Source: Micractinium sp. NFX-FRZ
Lineage: Eukaryota > Chlorophyta > Trebouxiophyceae > Chlorellales > Chlorellaceae
NCBI GenBank assembly: GCA_029339195.1
Contig: JAPTJF010000186.1
Coordinates: forward strand, 1-64,000
Direction of reading: 5' to 3'
DNA length: 64,000 nt
Shown: positions 32,380 to 43,953 of the stretch, piece after piece
Layout of the letters: each line of letters opens with the position of its first letter
Numbering within the stretch: position 1 is the first letter of the stretch
Translations under genes and position numbers: made by a program
Notes under the pieces: generated by a model
Databases searched by the model: none
Told to the model about the DNA's origin: nothing
The model's input: only the letters and a program-made list of their open reading frames with translations

Positions 32380-33854
32380 TCAGAGGGAGGTGGGGCGGCG
32401 GGGGAGGTCTCCCCCGAGCCCCGGGGGGGCGGCAGGACCCACTGCTCGGTTTGTCGCGCACTTCCCTCGGACGCAACTGGTCCTGGCCACCGCTGAAAAT
32501 TATTATGTGCACTGTTGGTATGCGTATCGTGCAGGTCGCGGGTCGCGGGGGCCGCTGGGCAGGTGGGTGTGTGCAGGCGCCTTCGGGGTGGAAAGCGGGG
32601 ACCGGAGTGCTTTCGTATCTCCCTGTCCCCCGTTGGGTTTTCAATTGTATCAGAAGGCGATGGCGCGCTGCTGCAGTCACGCATGCAAGGCGAGGCTTCG
32701 CAGGCTCCCCGGGTGCGAGGGGGACCAACCCATCCTTTCAGCTTTGTCCGGTGCCGCCCACGCCAGCATCCAGACTGCCTCGAAAGGACATGGAGGATGC
32801 ACAGCAGCGCCCCGTACAGCAGGTGGGCGCAGGCGGGCCTGGCCCCTCTGGCGCGCCACCGCTCCGTGCGCCGAGGCTGAAACGCCGTGACGGAGGCGGC
32901 GTCGCGTGCCCAGAGCTGAAGGGCCGGCCTGTGGCACAGCCTCGCTTCCTGGCGCCGCCGTGCGTGAGATGGGAGCAAGTAGGGAAGCTGGGGAAGAACT
33001 TGCTGGGCCCAAGCTTGGACCGCTCGGAGCAGTCCGCCCCCGGGGGAGCGGTGGCCAGCCAGCTACTGACCAGCGCCCAGCCCAGGCGCCTCTTCAGGCC
33101 TTCCCTGCCCCGCCACCTTTGCACCATTTGCACCCTGTGCAAACGCCGGGGAACCCTGAGGCCCACACAGTCCCAGATGCTGGAAAGGGCCGCTGTGGCG
33201 GCCGACCTGGCGGCGGCCACGCTGCGGTGATGCTGTGCCCAGCTGTGCAAGCTTGTGGTCTCGAAACGCCTGCACCCGGCCCCTGATCACTTCAAGCCCT
33301 CTTGGTCCAGTGTCTACGGCCATGTCGCCGCTCGTCTCAGCTCCTTGGGCGCGGGCCTGCAGCCAGGCGCAGCTGCCGCTCCCGCTTGCGCACCAGCCAG
33401 TGAATACAGCAGCAGCAGCGCCACAAATCGGTCACCGCATCCGCAGCTCTCGGAGGCCTACTCGCCTCAACTCAAAAGCCAGAGAGCCAGAGAGGTGCAC
33501 ACCAGAGGACTACAGCGCGTGGCGAAGGCGAGTGATCATGCCATGCCGCCGCTAGGATGCCTGCTCGCTGGGATTCAATCCAGTGGAGCAAGCGCAGCCC
33601 TGCAGTTCTGGTGACGGCGCGGTGACGGTGCCGCGGCCGCAACCTCCCGCCGCTCCCTTTGCAATGTCACAAAGACAGGCTGGCTGTGGCTGTACTTCAA
33701 CGTGCAGGACAGATTTCTCGACTGTACATGCGTACGAGGCCCGGCAAGGTGAGCGCTGCCACCCGTGGCCGAGTGGTTAAACGCAAACCACGCGGGCCGC
33801 CCTGCCGCTGCCCGCTGCCGCCTGCTGTGCCGTCTGCACCGCTGCCGCTCACAG
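32380..33854. other. Divergent region between SBP1 and the SirB1-like gene
   Basis: It should hold both promoters and the unresolved 5' exon(s) of the SirB1-like gene. A 146-codon + ORF at 32790-33230 begins ATGGAGGATGC and is Pro/Arg-rich with no recognisable domain; it could be a small hypothetical gene or chance. An AAG|GTGAGC donor-like site at about 33748 fits an upstream exon of the SirB1-like gene in phase with the acceptor at 33854. Confidence 0.4.
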
Positions 33855-36800
33855 CGCTGCACCCCGCGACGTTCCTCCCGCCCCTCTGCCAGCTTTCCTG
33901 CGCTGCATCGCTGCTGGGGAGGCGGCCATTGACCTGTCAGCCGCTGCGCTGCACATAGCGGCAGAAGATGACGCACTAGGTGCGCACTTGGTCCCGTTTG
34001 TGAGCCGCGAGCGGCAGCCAGGGGTGACCAGCCCGGCCAGCAGCAAAAGAGGAGCACAGGTCGCTCTCGGGGGGGCGTGGGCCACACTGACAGGAAGGTG
34101 TGCGTGGTGGCAGGGCAGGTTGGTCTCGGCGGGTGGGCGGGCCAAGTCTGAACACCGCTGGAGGCACGCCCTGCCGGCGATGGCATGAACCTGTTACAAG
34201 ATGCTGCCATGACCGTGGGGGCAGGCAAGGCATGTGGGCATGTAGGCTGCTGCCATGCTGCGCCCGCTGCGCCGTTCCACGCCGTGCTGTGCTGTGTGCT
34301 CCCTGGTTGTCACCGGCCTCCCCCCTCTTGCCTGCCTCTGCTTCCCCCCCATGCACCTACCTCCTGCAGTGTCACACTCCTCGGTGCAGCTGCCAGTGGA
34401 GGCGTACCAGCAGCGGCTGCAGCGCATGGCTGCTGAGCTGGCACGGCAGTACCTCCCCGCAGTACCCCCCGCCAGCAGCACCAGCAGCGGCAGCAATGGC
34501 GGCGCCAGCCGCGCTGACGAAACCAGCAGCAGCGGGAGTGGCGCCAGCGGCAGCAGCGGCGGCGCCGCCAGCAGCAGCCAGCAGGAAGCCAGCAGCAGCG
34601 GCAGAAGCCAGCAGGAAGCTGTGCTGGCAGCCATCCAGGCTTACCTGTACGACCAGCAGGGCTTCCACGTGCCCAGCTATGGCCGCAGCAACCTGCCGCA
34701 GCAAGGTGAGCCCATGCTGAGTCCATGCTGGCTCCATGCTGGGCCCATGCTGGGTCCAGTGGGTGGAGGCATGCCTGGGCGGCGTGCTGCTGGGCCGCAG
34801 GGCCGATCCAGGGGCGCTGCTGCCGTCCCTGGGGTTGTGCTCCTGTTCTGGTGCAATGTCAGGCCAGCAGAGCGGGCCTCCCTAGCCTTGGGGTAGCTTG
34901 TGAGCGTGACCTGTGTCTGTCCGAAAGAGAGCGGGTGTGGGGCGCTGCCCACGGACGTGTGCCCTGCTGCTGCCCTCCTCTCCGGAGCTCCCTGGCCCCT
35001 CGGCGCACAGTGTGTGTGATGCCCTTCATTTGATGCCGTACACTGCGCCACCTGCACGCCCACCCTGCTGCCATGCTGTGCCGCCTGCAGCGCTGCTGGA
35101 CCACCCCGGCGTGTGGGAGTCCACGTCACACGCCTACCTGAACGAGGTGCTGACCCGCAAGCGCGGCATTCCGGCGGGTGAGACGGGGGACGCGGCAGCC
35201 AGGCCAACGGGGCGGGTTGGGGGGGCCGAGGGGGCGGCAGTCGCCGCCGCACGCTTCCCTGAAAGCAGTGCTGGCCCGCGGGCAGGGCAGCCAGGCCTGT
35301 ATCCACCGTAGCGGGTACAAGCTGAGGAAGCTACAAAGTGGGGATGTTGTAGGGCAGGCAGGAACATGCGTCGTTCATTGGAGCGCTGCCCCGCGGGCAC
35401 ACCTTCAGCTGTCTCCAGAGACACTCACCACCCCTCACCCCCTGCCACCTGCCTGCAGTGCTGGCCATCATCCTGCAGGTCCCAGTGCAGCGAGCAAAGT
35501 GCAACCCCTTCCCCTGCTGCATGCTTGCTCCGTCGCTCTTGCAATCACAACCCAAGGAGTGCTCCTGACGATGCAGGAGGCTTGACCTGCCCCCTGCCTT
35601 GCTTTGGCGTGTGTGATGTGGCGCCTGTGAAACCCACTCCACTGGGTGCCTTCCTGCCTTTCTGCCTGCCTGCAGTGCTGGCCATCATCCTGTTAGGAAG
35701 CGCTGCCGCAGGCACATCGTCTGACAAACCCTCAAACACCCACCCACCCTTCCCCCCTGCCTGCAGTGCTGGCCATCATCCTGGAGGACTTGGTGCGCCG
35801 CCTGCTGATCACGGTGAGAGGTCATGGTGTGATCCTGCCCCCGCCTGCTTGCCAGCCTGGCTTGTGGCCCGGTGCACTCCAACGGGCACAGGCCTCTCAC
35901 TCGGTGGGGGGGGGGGGGGGGGGGGGGGGCTTTGTGCGCCGCCTGCTGCTGGTGGTGAGAGGGCCAGCTCGTGCCTCCCGTTCTGTCAGCTTCCATGACG
36001 TGTGTCCCGGCAGGTGGTGGGTAGCTGCTGCTGGGGGCCTCGTGTGGCGCGCAGTACTGCTGGCGAGGAAGTGTTGGTCCGCTGTGTGATGGAGTGTGGC
36101 GTGCTGTTATGACTGCAAGCGTTGGCTGTTTTGGTGTCAGCTAGATGACGTGGGCACGTGACGCGGGGCAGATTGGTTGTGGGTGGGTTTTTTGTGTGGC
36201 TTGCGGGCCAGTTTGAAGTGCGCTGGCCTGCCGCCCGCAAAGCGTCTGGTGCCATGCACGCTTTCCACACCCAGCTTGGCTCAAGCATGGCAACCCTAGC
36301 AACCCCTTCCTGCTGCAGGGCAGCATCGATTTGCAGTTAAGGTGGGGCGCCGGGACCCGAAAACTGGAGGCAGCCTTCTCTGCCACCCGTTCCAAAACCT
36401 GCACTTTTAATTCCGTCTCCCATATGCCGCAGGGGGCCATCGATTTTGCGGTCAAGGTGGAGTGCCGGGACCTGGGGGCTCCTCCCCGAGCCGAGGTGCT
36501 GCCCCTGCCGCGCGATGCTGTGGTGCGCCCCGATGGCACAGGCAAGCTGTGCATGCACGCATGCATAGGCGCTGCTGTGCTTGGAAGCCGCCGCGGGGTG
36601 GCAGGCGGTGTGCAGCTGAGAGCGTGGTGTGTGTGTGTGTGTGTGTGTTCACATGTGCGGGTGCTCCCCTGCCAGATGAAGCGGAGACGTGTGACGGCGG
36701 CACATGTCTGTTCCCTCTGCTTGTGGGCTTCTTTCACTGTTGCTTCCTTCTGCTTGGTGCTACACGCGGCACTGAATCGCACACGCCAGTGGCACCGGCA

Positions 36801-39201
36801 TGTGCGCAGCAGTGGCAGCATGCAGCAGCGTGCAGCATGCAGGGATGCAGCTGTACGCCAGGTACGGCGCGGGCCCCGCCCCCATGCGTGCACACGCCAC
36901 GTGTGCCTCCCTCCATCCTTGCATGCAGTGCCAAACACATGTTTGTGTGTGTGTGGTTCCCCTGAATCTCTGTGTGTGTTCTTTTTCCAAATCAAATGCC
37001 CCTCGCGTGCAGTGCTCAACACGTGCTCAACAGATGCCCTGGCAGAGGTGCTGCGCTTCCTGAAGAGGAGCTTCTGGTGGGTGGGTGGTGTGGGGGGTGG
37101 GGGGCGGGGTAGGGGGGGGGGGCGGGCCCGCTTCCTGAAGAGGAGCTTCTGGTGGGTGGGTGCACATGGTCATTCCCGAAAAGGAGTCTCTGGTGGGTGG
37201 GTGGGTGCAAATGGTCAATCCCAAAGAAAAGCTTCTGGTGGGTGGGAGGGCAGGTGCGACGTGGCAGAAACAGAGCCGCTCGTGCGTGTGTGAAAGGAAC
37301 AAAGCCTGCATGCCTGCATGCACGCCTGCCTGCCCCCCGCCCGATGCTCCGCCCGCAGGCCCGTCCCTGTGCGCCCCGCAGCAACCCGCGACGTTGCCCA
37401 ACGTGCAGCCTACCTGAACCCCCGCCAAGCCCATCCAGTGGGTACTTTGATCGTTTGAAACCTGCCTGACCCCCACTCGCACCCCCCCGCTTGCAGGCCC
37501 TTTCAGCGGGGACTTTGATCATTTCAAACCTGCCTGGCCCCCACTTACAGAGCCCCTCCCCCCCCCCCCTTCCCCCCCCCCCCCCCGCTTGCAGGCCCTT
37601 CCAGTGGGACAGCAACTCCGGCAGCAGCGGCGGCTTTGTGGCGGCGGCGCGCGTCTTCCTGGAAGGGGAGAGCGATGCGGCGATGCAGGCAAGCCAGGGG
37701 CGCCGTGGTGTGCTTGCGGCTTGTGCCTCACGCACAGGGGCGCGATATGCGGCCTGCTTGCGTGCCCTTACACGGGGGCGACATGCAGCATGCAACATGC
37801 GTGCATGCAACATTGCGACATGCAACCTGCGCCGCGCACCCGCAGGCCATCAGCCGCACGGCCAAGCACCGGTTGGAGCGAGGCATTTGGACCTCTCCCG
37901 GTGCAGGCGACATACGGTGCGTGATGGGCTGTGTGTGTGGCCGTGCGCGTGTGTGCGTGCGTGTGTGCAGTGTGCTTACATTGCCACGGAGGCTTGGGGT
38001 GCTGGTGGGAGGCGGGGCGAGGCATGCGGGACGTCGCCCGGCGCAGCGACATCCCAGTGCCTCTTCTGTGCCTTCCCCGATGTCGTTCTTCCCTGCCCTG
38101 CTGCACTCTCCCTGCTCTGCTGCTACACTTTGCCCCCGCTCTCCTGTCCCCCGAGCTCCCCCGCTGTGCCTCCTCCCCTCCCCACTACCGCCCCCCGGTC
38201 TGCCCCCCGCAGGCGCGCGCTGGCCGCCTGCGAGCGGCTGGTTGTGCTGCAGGGCGACAGCTGTCCCCGGGAGCGGCGGGACCTGGCTGTACTGCTGATG
38301 CACGTGGGACGCTTCCGAGGTGGGTGCTGGGAGCCGTTTCTTCCATGGCCATTGAGCCGGGCCTTCATTGGCCTTCATTGAGCACATGACAGCCAGTCGG
38401 GAGCCCCAAAGTGGCGCAGCCGTGGCAGTGGCAATATAGTTGGCGGTAGCGCCCACAGCATGTCTCCAGGTTCAGTGGCTGCTTCCAAGGGGCCCCCCAC
38501 ACCCCTCGCATCTGTGCTGCCACTGTGCGGAAGCCACACCAGGGCTGCCGCCGGTTGCGTGGCATCCCCAGCTACGGCAGTCGTGCCTTTCCACGCACCC
38601 GAGTGCACCAAAACCACAAACTGGGGAGGTGCGATGCTTGGGAGCAACACGTCGTTGGATCCTTGATTCTTTCCTCTGTGCTTGCAGAGGCCAAGGCTGA
38701 GCTGCAGGCGTTTGTACGCAGCGCCCCGGGGCCGTCGGCGGCGGGAGGGGAGGTGGTGCTGCCGCCCGCGCTGTCACTGACGCCCACCGGCGCCGTGGTG
38801 AGCAGGCACAGCAGGCACAGCATGGGCACGGGGCGACTGGTGGGGTGGCGGACGGAGCGGGGCGAAAGCAAATGCGCTGGGGTGGCTGGCCGTCCCGCAA
38901 AAAAACCGCCCCCAGCCCTGCCCTGCCCCCCCGCGCGCAAACGCCCAGCCACGCCCCCCGTCCCGGCGCTCCCGCCCACGCTGCACCCCGCACAACTTCT
39001 GGCTCCCCCTGCCCCCGCCCCTACTGGCTGCAGGTCACGGCCGGAGGGCAGACGTGGGCAGAGGCGGCCCTGACGGACCGCCTGCTGGGCCTGCTATCTG
39101 GAGTGGAGGCGGCAGAGGGGCCCTTGACGCTGGAAAGTGCGCTGCGCGAGCCGCCCCCCAGCGCATATGAGGACGACAGCAGGCTGCCCCTCACTTGGTA
39201 G
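33855..39201 (+). CDS. SirB1-family protein with transglutaminase-like core (5' end unresolved)
   Basis: Exons 33855-33979, 34370-34705, 35091-35177, 35767-35813, 36433-36541, 37013-37076, 37595-37688, 37846-37916, 38213-38319, 38688-38797 and 39034-39201 give 438 codons plus stop from the first exon found. The order matches SirB1/Transglut_core2 proteins: AIDLSAAALHIAAEDDAL, VEAYQQRLQRMAAELARQYL, AIQAYLYDQQGF, YLNEVLTRKRGIPAVLAIIL with EDLVRRLL, then ERLVVLQGDSCPRERRDLAV with a TPR-like LLMHVGRFREAKAELQAF. The usual GHFLVR segment after the RRLL helix is not recognisable. A Ser/Gly-rich insert sits in the second exon. Function is unknown; a plastid location is possible, since the N-terminus is missing. 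Introns after 36541 and 37688 use GC donors. TGTAA motifs follow the stop at 39329-39333 and 39378-39382. Confidence 0.65.
35445..35975 (+). repeat. Acceptor (3 copies) and donor (2 copies) repeats around a 47-nt exon
   Basis: CTGCAGTGCTGGCCATCATC followed by CTG occurs at 35453, 35670 and 35761. Only the last continues into the conserved EDLVRRLL. The donor end GTGCGCCGCCTGCTGATCAC followed by GGTGAGAGG (35793) recurs as GTGCGCCGCCTGCTGCTGGT followed by GGTGAGAGG (35934). Confidence 0.9.
35906..35929. repeat. 24-base poly-G tract in an intron of the SirB1-like gene
   Basis: Uninterrupted G run on the coding strand, directly before the duplicated donor segment. Confidence 0.9.
36305..36480 (+). 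repeat. Duplicated acceptor and exon start in the SirB1-like gene
   Basis: CCGCAGGGGGCCATCGATTT followed by TGCGGTCAAGGTGGAGTGCC (used, border 36433) is preceded 115 bp earlier by CTGCAGGGCAGCATCGATTT followed by GCAGTTAAGGTGGGGCGCC. Confidence 0.9.
36625..36648. repeat. TG dinucleotide repeat
   Basis: About 11 TG units in an intron of the SirB1-like gene. Confidence 0.85.
37050..37260 (+). repeat. Four-copy donor repeat in the SirB1-like gene
   Basis: CTTCCTGAAGAGGAGCTTCT followed by GGTGGGTGG starts at about 37056 and 37131, with diverged copies at about 37172 and 37217. Each carries the TTCTG|GTGGGT donor. Confidence 0.9.
37430..37615 (+). repeat. Three-copy acceptor repeat in the SirB1-like gene
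   Basis: GCTTGCAGGCCCTTYCAGYG followed by GGAC occurs at 37489 and 37588, with a third partial copy near 37430 (CCATCCAGTGGGTACTTTGA). The first two copies share ACTTTGATCRTTTSAAACCT in their intronic part. C-rich runs fill 37555-37586. This faces the donor array at the other end of the same intron. Confidence 0.9.
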
Positions 39202-40314
39202 AGCCTCCCAGGCAGCAGCAGGTGCAAACCAGCCGCAGTGCGGGGCAGCGCGGCTGCTGGCGCGCCGCGTGGCTGTGCGGCGGCAGCGGTTGCTGCGCAC
39301 CCCGTTTGTACACCCCCAAGAGTTTGGATGTAATGCTTCCCCCATTGTTAGCCGCGTGTCGCGAACTGCTTTGCAGCTGTAAAGTGCGAGGAGACCCCCC
39401 GAAGAATGCGCAGGGGTGGGGCCCCATGGGGCCAGTCGCCGGATGGTGCGCGTCGGCGTGCCTTCACCCTCCGACTGGACGGATGCATCATTTTGAGCCA
39501 ACTCCAGCTTCCCTTTCGAGCCACGCGTATTCCAGCAACAGGTTTCACGTGTTATTCATGCTTCTAGGGGCCTGCGGAGCTCGTTCTCTCTCAGCACCTT
39601 AGCTTCCCGCGCATCGCAGGCGCTGGGACCTGCACCTGGGGTCAGCGTGCACCGGCGTATCAAGGCCAAGCAAGCAGAAGCCTGCTATAGGCTGCCAGGC
39701 GCCCAGCTGGGGTACGGCTCCTCGAGGGCTCTCCCTGGCGGCCCAGTGGCCTACTGCCGCGCCTGCCTCCTCAGGTTGGTGGCCGGATGCGGTTGCTGCG
39801 CCCCCGGAGCCTCCGTCGCTCCTATTCCAGGGGCTTGGCCTAGGCGACGCGGGTGGTGACGGCGGCACCACCTAGCGGCTCTGTATGCCTGCCGTTTGAG
39901 CATGCTTATTCCAGCTGCTTGAGAAGGGCTCACAATGCTTCACATGCCAACCATCATCACGGTTTGAGCACGATTGATAACTTGCCAACCGTTGCCGTGC
40001 AACAACCTGCTCTGCCACATCTTGCCGCGCGGCAGTGGGTTACCCCTTGCTCAAGCACTCGTGCATTAAGTAAATTTCGCACCAAGCAATCTTGCTAACC
40101 ACACATCTAGGTGCCGGGTGCGGCCCCTCCCGCCAAAAGTGAAACTAGCACCCACGTGCCCCCCTGCCCCGTTCGCTTCATGCAGGCACCAGGCGGGGGT
40201 GGCAGCACCGCGGCGGCGCGGCTGTGCGCGCGTCGCGTAGCGCTTGCAGCCAGGGCTGCGGGTACATAGACAGCACGGAGCGCGCTTGCCGGCGGGACAG
40301 CTGTCCCCACCCTT
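39202..40314. other. Intergenic region between SirB1-like and SBP2 genes
   Basis: Contains the 3' UTR of the SirB1-like gene, with two TGTAA motifs, and the promoter of SBP2. Nothing else was recognised. Confidence 0.5.
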
Positions 40315-43162
40315 ATGGATGCCTCAGCTGAAGGCACAGCCATGGGCGACATCGGCTCTGGAGGCTTGGCGCCCGGCGACGTTACGATGGCTGCAGCCCC
40401 GTCAGCAGAGCAAGAGCAGCAGCAGCGGCAGCAGCAGCAGGCGGACGGCGAGCAGCGGGAGCGGCAGAGGACGCCGCCGCAGGGCGCCGCCACGCCGGGG
40501 GGCAAGTCGGCGCCGGCATGCCGCGTGCCAAACTGCAGCGAGGCGCTCAAGCTGACATACAACCAGGTGTGTGGGCGGGCGGGCGCTCCTTTTCGGTTCC
40601 TCTTCATGTTTCATGACGCATTGCAGGCCTGGGTGACAGCTGGGTGACAGCACGGCAAACGTGTGTGCAGCTGGGCTCCTGTTGCAAGCTTTGCACAGCC
40701 AGGTGAGTTGTGGCCGGCACTGGGCGCAGCAGGGGTGGGTTGGGCAGGGCTGCGCATCGGGGGGTCGGCCTGGCGGGCTGCACCACGCTGCGTGAAGAGC
40801 ATTTGGTTGGCCAGCTCTCGTAGCAATCTTGCACCCACCTATTGCCTGGACGCCACATCATTCATGCACCCTTGCGTAGCCTGCCCTGCCCAGGGCACTG
40901 GCACCTCCTGCCCGCTCATTCCCACCATGCGGTGCCCCGCAGCCCGCCTGCCCGCCTGCCTGCAGCGGTACCGCGTGTGCCCCCTAGCGTCCTGTGCACA
41001 CACTGACACCTTGCTGTGCATGCTGCCCCCATGCATGGCGTGCCTGCCTTGCAGCGGCACCGCATCTGCCCCCTGCACTACAAGGCACACAGCTTTGACA
41101 TGGAGGGCGAGGATTGGCGCTTCTGTCAGCAGGCGAGTTGACGGGGCATCCATGGGAGGGTGTCATTGTTAGTCCGAGCCAGATGGGCAGGGTGGTTGCG
41201 AGGGCGGGCAGGCAGCGGCGCTGCTGCCAGCTGGCAAAGTGGATGGAGCGCACTTCTTCTGTGTGTGTGTGTGTGCTTCGGCGCACGTGTGTGCATGCAG
41301 GCGGGCAGGGGTCGGGGCGCCGCAGCAGTGCGCACACCCATCGCGCTTTGTATTTGAATACGTAGAAGCACCCATCTGTGGGTGCATTCCTTGCATGCTT
41401 GATCTGCGTGCCTCCCATCCCTGCCCCCCGTCCGCCCCCCTCTCGGCCGCTCTCGGGCCGGCACGCTGCACGCCGCCCCACCGGCCTGCCCATTACCTGT
41501 GCACACTTTGCCACCCCCCTGTTGCCTTGCAGTGCGCCAAGCCCCACCCCCTGGCTGCTTTTGAGGAGGCACGGCGCAGCTGCCGCAGCAGCCTGCAGAA
41601 GCACAAACGGCGGCGGCAAGCGCCCGCGGCACGGCAGCGGGAGGCAGCGTCAGCCGCTGCTGCTAGCGGCGGCGACGATGACGCCGGCACCGACACAGCG
41701 CCGTCGCAGGGTCAGCAGGCGGCAGCAGCGGCTGCACCATCCTCTGCCCCTGTTACCGAGCAGCGGCAGCAGGGCAGCGGGATGGAGGATGGACGGCGGC
41801 GGCCCCGCACGCGGCAGGCCGACGCCGCGCCGGGCGCCGCAGAGCGCGACGGCAGCGGCGGCGGCGCATTGCAGGGCGCCGATGCCGGCGGTTCGTCTGC
41901 CGCTGAGGCCGCAGAGGGGCGGCTCTTTGCCCCCCAGCAGCGCGTGGGGGACCCTCAGGCGGAGCAGTGGCTGCAGCCGCTGCTGCCGCCCATGGGCGGC
42001 GCTGAGCTGGCGCCAGCGGGGCACCACCAGGCGCCCAGCTCCTCCCTTATTATGGACCTCCAGCTCACTGTGTCAGCGCTGGAGCAAAGGGTTGCTGAGC
42101 TGGAGCGACAGCTCAGCACACACATTCAAAAGCAGCCCGGCGCCCTGACCGGCCCTGCGGGGCAGCCCGTGCCGGGCGGCGGCTTGTCCCAGCAGCAGCA
42201 GGTGGGTGGGTGGGCGGGTGTGGTGGCGCCGCGCAGGGGCAGGGGCAGCAGAGGGATGACGCGGCCCACCGCGCGCGGCGGGCGGCCCGGCCTTGGGAGG
42301 AGACTGTGGAACATTACATGACGTGGCAGAGATGAAGGCGCATCCCTCCGCTCCTGCCAGCAGCCAAACCGGCGTACCGCCCCGCCGCTACAGCCGTCGC
42401 CCGCCCACAACTGCCCCACCCACCCACGCCTGCTTGCAGCCGACCCAGCAGGAGCTCCGCTCCGCCCTGGAGCGCCTGGCCCAAGAGCTGGGCCTATCCA
42501 GCGGGCAGCAGGCAGAGCAGGCGCAGACCGGCGCCGCCTCCGAGGGCCACACGTCGGGCGGCGGCTGCCCAGGGGGGGCGGGCCTGGTGCAGCCCCAGGA
42601 GTTCCTGCAGAGGAGCAGGTGGAACCCGGCGCCAGGCACAGCAGGCGCAGCAGGCGCAGCGGGGGCAGGGGGGGGCGCGCCCACGGGCGGCGCCGCGACG
42701 CTGCCCTTCCAGCGGCCAGTCGTCATGGCGCCGATGAGCACTCACGCCCCAGACGCTGAGGCGCTGGCAGATGCAGCCGCAGCTGCGGCGGCGAGGCATC
42801 AGCAGGCCAGCACGCGGCGGCAGGACGGCGCCGTCGCGTTTGGCGCGGGCCACGGGGCGGGCGAGCAGGCGGCGGCGGCGGCGGCGGCGCAGGCGCAGGC
42901 GCAGTTGCAGGCGCCGACGCCAGTCAACCCATTCCTCGGGGTGCCAGAAGCGGTTGGCTTGTTGGGTGCAGGCGGCAACGGCGGCGTGCCCATGGGTGCA
43001 TCCATGGCGCAGGTAGCGGCCTACATGCTCGACGGGCTGCAGCCCGGCGGAATGGGCGGCGGCGCCGCCGGCGCCGGCGCCGGCGCCGGGGACAGCGCGC
43101 CGCAGGCGCTGGCCAGCCTGCTGCTGCTGGCCAACAATTTGAGCGTGGATGCGTGGACGTGA
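40315..43162 (+). CDS. SBP-box transcription factor SBP2 (573 aa)
   Basis: Exons 40315-40566, 41055-41132, 41533-42201 and 42440-43162. The SBP domain spans the end of exon 1 (CRVPNCSEALKLTYNQ, about residues 69-84), exon 2 (RHRICPLHYKAHSFDMEGED then WRFCQQ, 26 residues) and the start of exon 3 (CAKPHPLAAFEEARRSC then RSSLQKHKRRRQ). All eight zinc ligands are present: C-x4-C, C-x2-H, then C-x2-C-x3-H...C. The gap between the second and third Cys is 14, against 16 in land-plant SBPs as I recall them. It is expected to act in the nucleus on GTAC-core sites. A Leu-heptad stretch (LQLTVSALEQRVAELERQL) suggests a coiled coil. The intron after 41132 has a GC donor (CAG|GCGAGT). Exon structure of the SBP box matches SBP1, including the 78-nt middle exon, so the two are paralogues. 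Confidence 0.88.
40950..41075 (+). repeat. Duplicated acceptor and exon start in SBP2
   Basis: CCTTGCAGCGGCACCGCATC followed by TGCCCCCTGC (used, border 41055) is preceded by CCTGCAGCGGTACCGCGTGT followed by GCCCCCTAGC about 86 bp earlier. The copy would encode RYRVCPL. Confidence 0.85.
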
Positions 43163-43953
43163 GGCGGGCCGGGAGGGCTTAGAAGGGAGGGGAGCCCGCC
43201 TGTCCTATCAGGCGGGGGGGCGAGCTCACCGCGCGCAGTTGGGCGGTGGGTGGCACCCAAAGCCCTTGCCACCTGGCGTCGCCCGTGATCCGTGGGTGCG
43301 CCGCTCCTGCCACGCCCCGGCCCCCCACCGGGCCCCTGCTTCTGTGTTTTCCACGTTACTTTCTTCATGCTGGCAGCGCCTGCCCCAAGCGTGCACGGGC
43401 CGCGAATCGATTGATGCCCTACCTTACCTTGAACCGTAGTACTCACGTCTCCTTGCCATTCCCCCTGGTTTTTTCTACTACTCCTTCAGCCAACAACGAA
43501 TAAATTGCCTTGCTGTACCTCGTAGTACCGGTATGAGAATAAGGCTCGCTGGGTGCTGCCGCACCTGTCCAACGGGCACACTGTGCGCAGGCTTGTGGCT
43601 CCTGCCTGCAAAACGATATGATGTAAGTGTTCAACAAAGAGCTGCCATAACTGGCTTGTGTGGGGCCGGGGGTTGTTAGCTCCAAGGAAGAGGAGTGCCG
43701 TGCCCGCCGTCCTGCCGCCGTCGCCCAGCTGGCACCAGCAGAGCGCAAATGCTGTGGGGGGCAAGCGCTGTTGATGGCGGGGCACACATCCAGGAACTTT
43801 CGGTGCACCATACAAACCACCTAAAGTTAGCCGACGATGGCGTTGTTCGCCACCCGCCGGGTCACGGTTTTCGCAGGTGCAGTTGCCCGCGGGGACATGG
43901 CTGAACCTTTGCCTGCCTGTCAAGGCATCACTCCGCAATTACGGCGCGTCGCT
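43163..43953. other. SBP2 3' flank and oxidase promoter
   Basis: No gene supported. A TGTAA motif lies at 43622-43626. An in-frame ATG at 43837 precedes the chosen oxidase start at 43954. Confidence 0.45.

Noticed and set aside
32790..33230. 146-codon + ORF between SBP1 and the SirB1-like gene
   Set aside because: Pro/Arg-rich without a domain; competing frames on both strands are equally open.
33765..33780. GTGGCCGAGTGGTTAA, identical to the D-arm region of eukaryotic tRNA-Ser/Leu
   Set aside because: The following sequence does not form an anticodon arm, T arm or acceptor stem, so it is a chance match or a tiny remnant.
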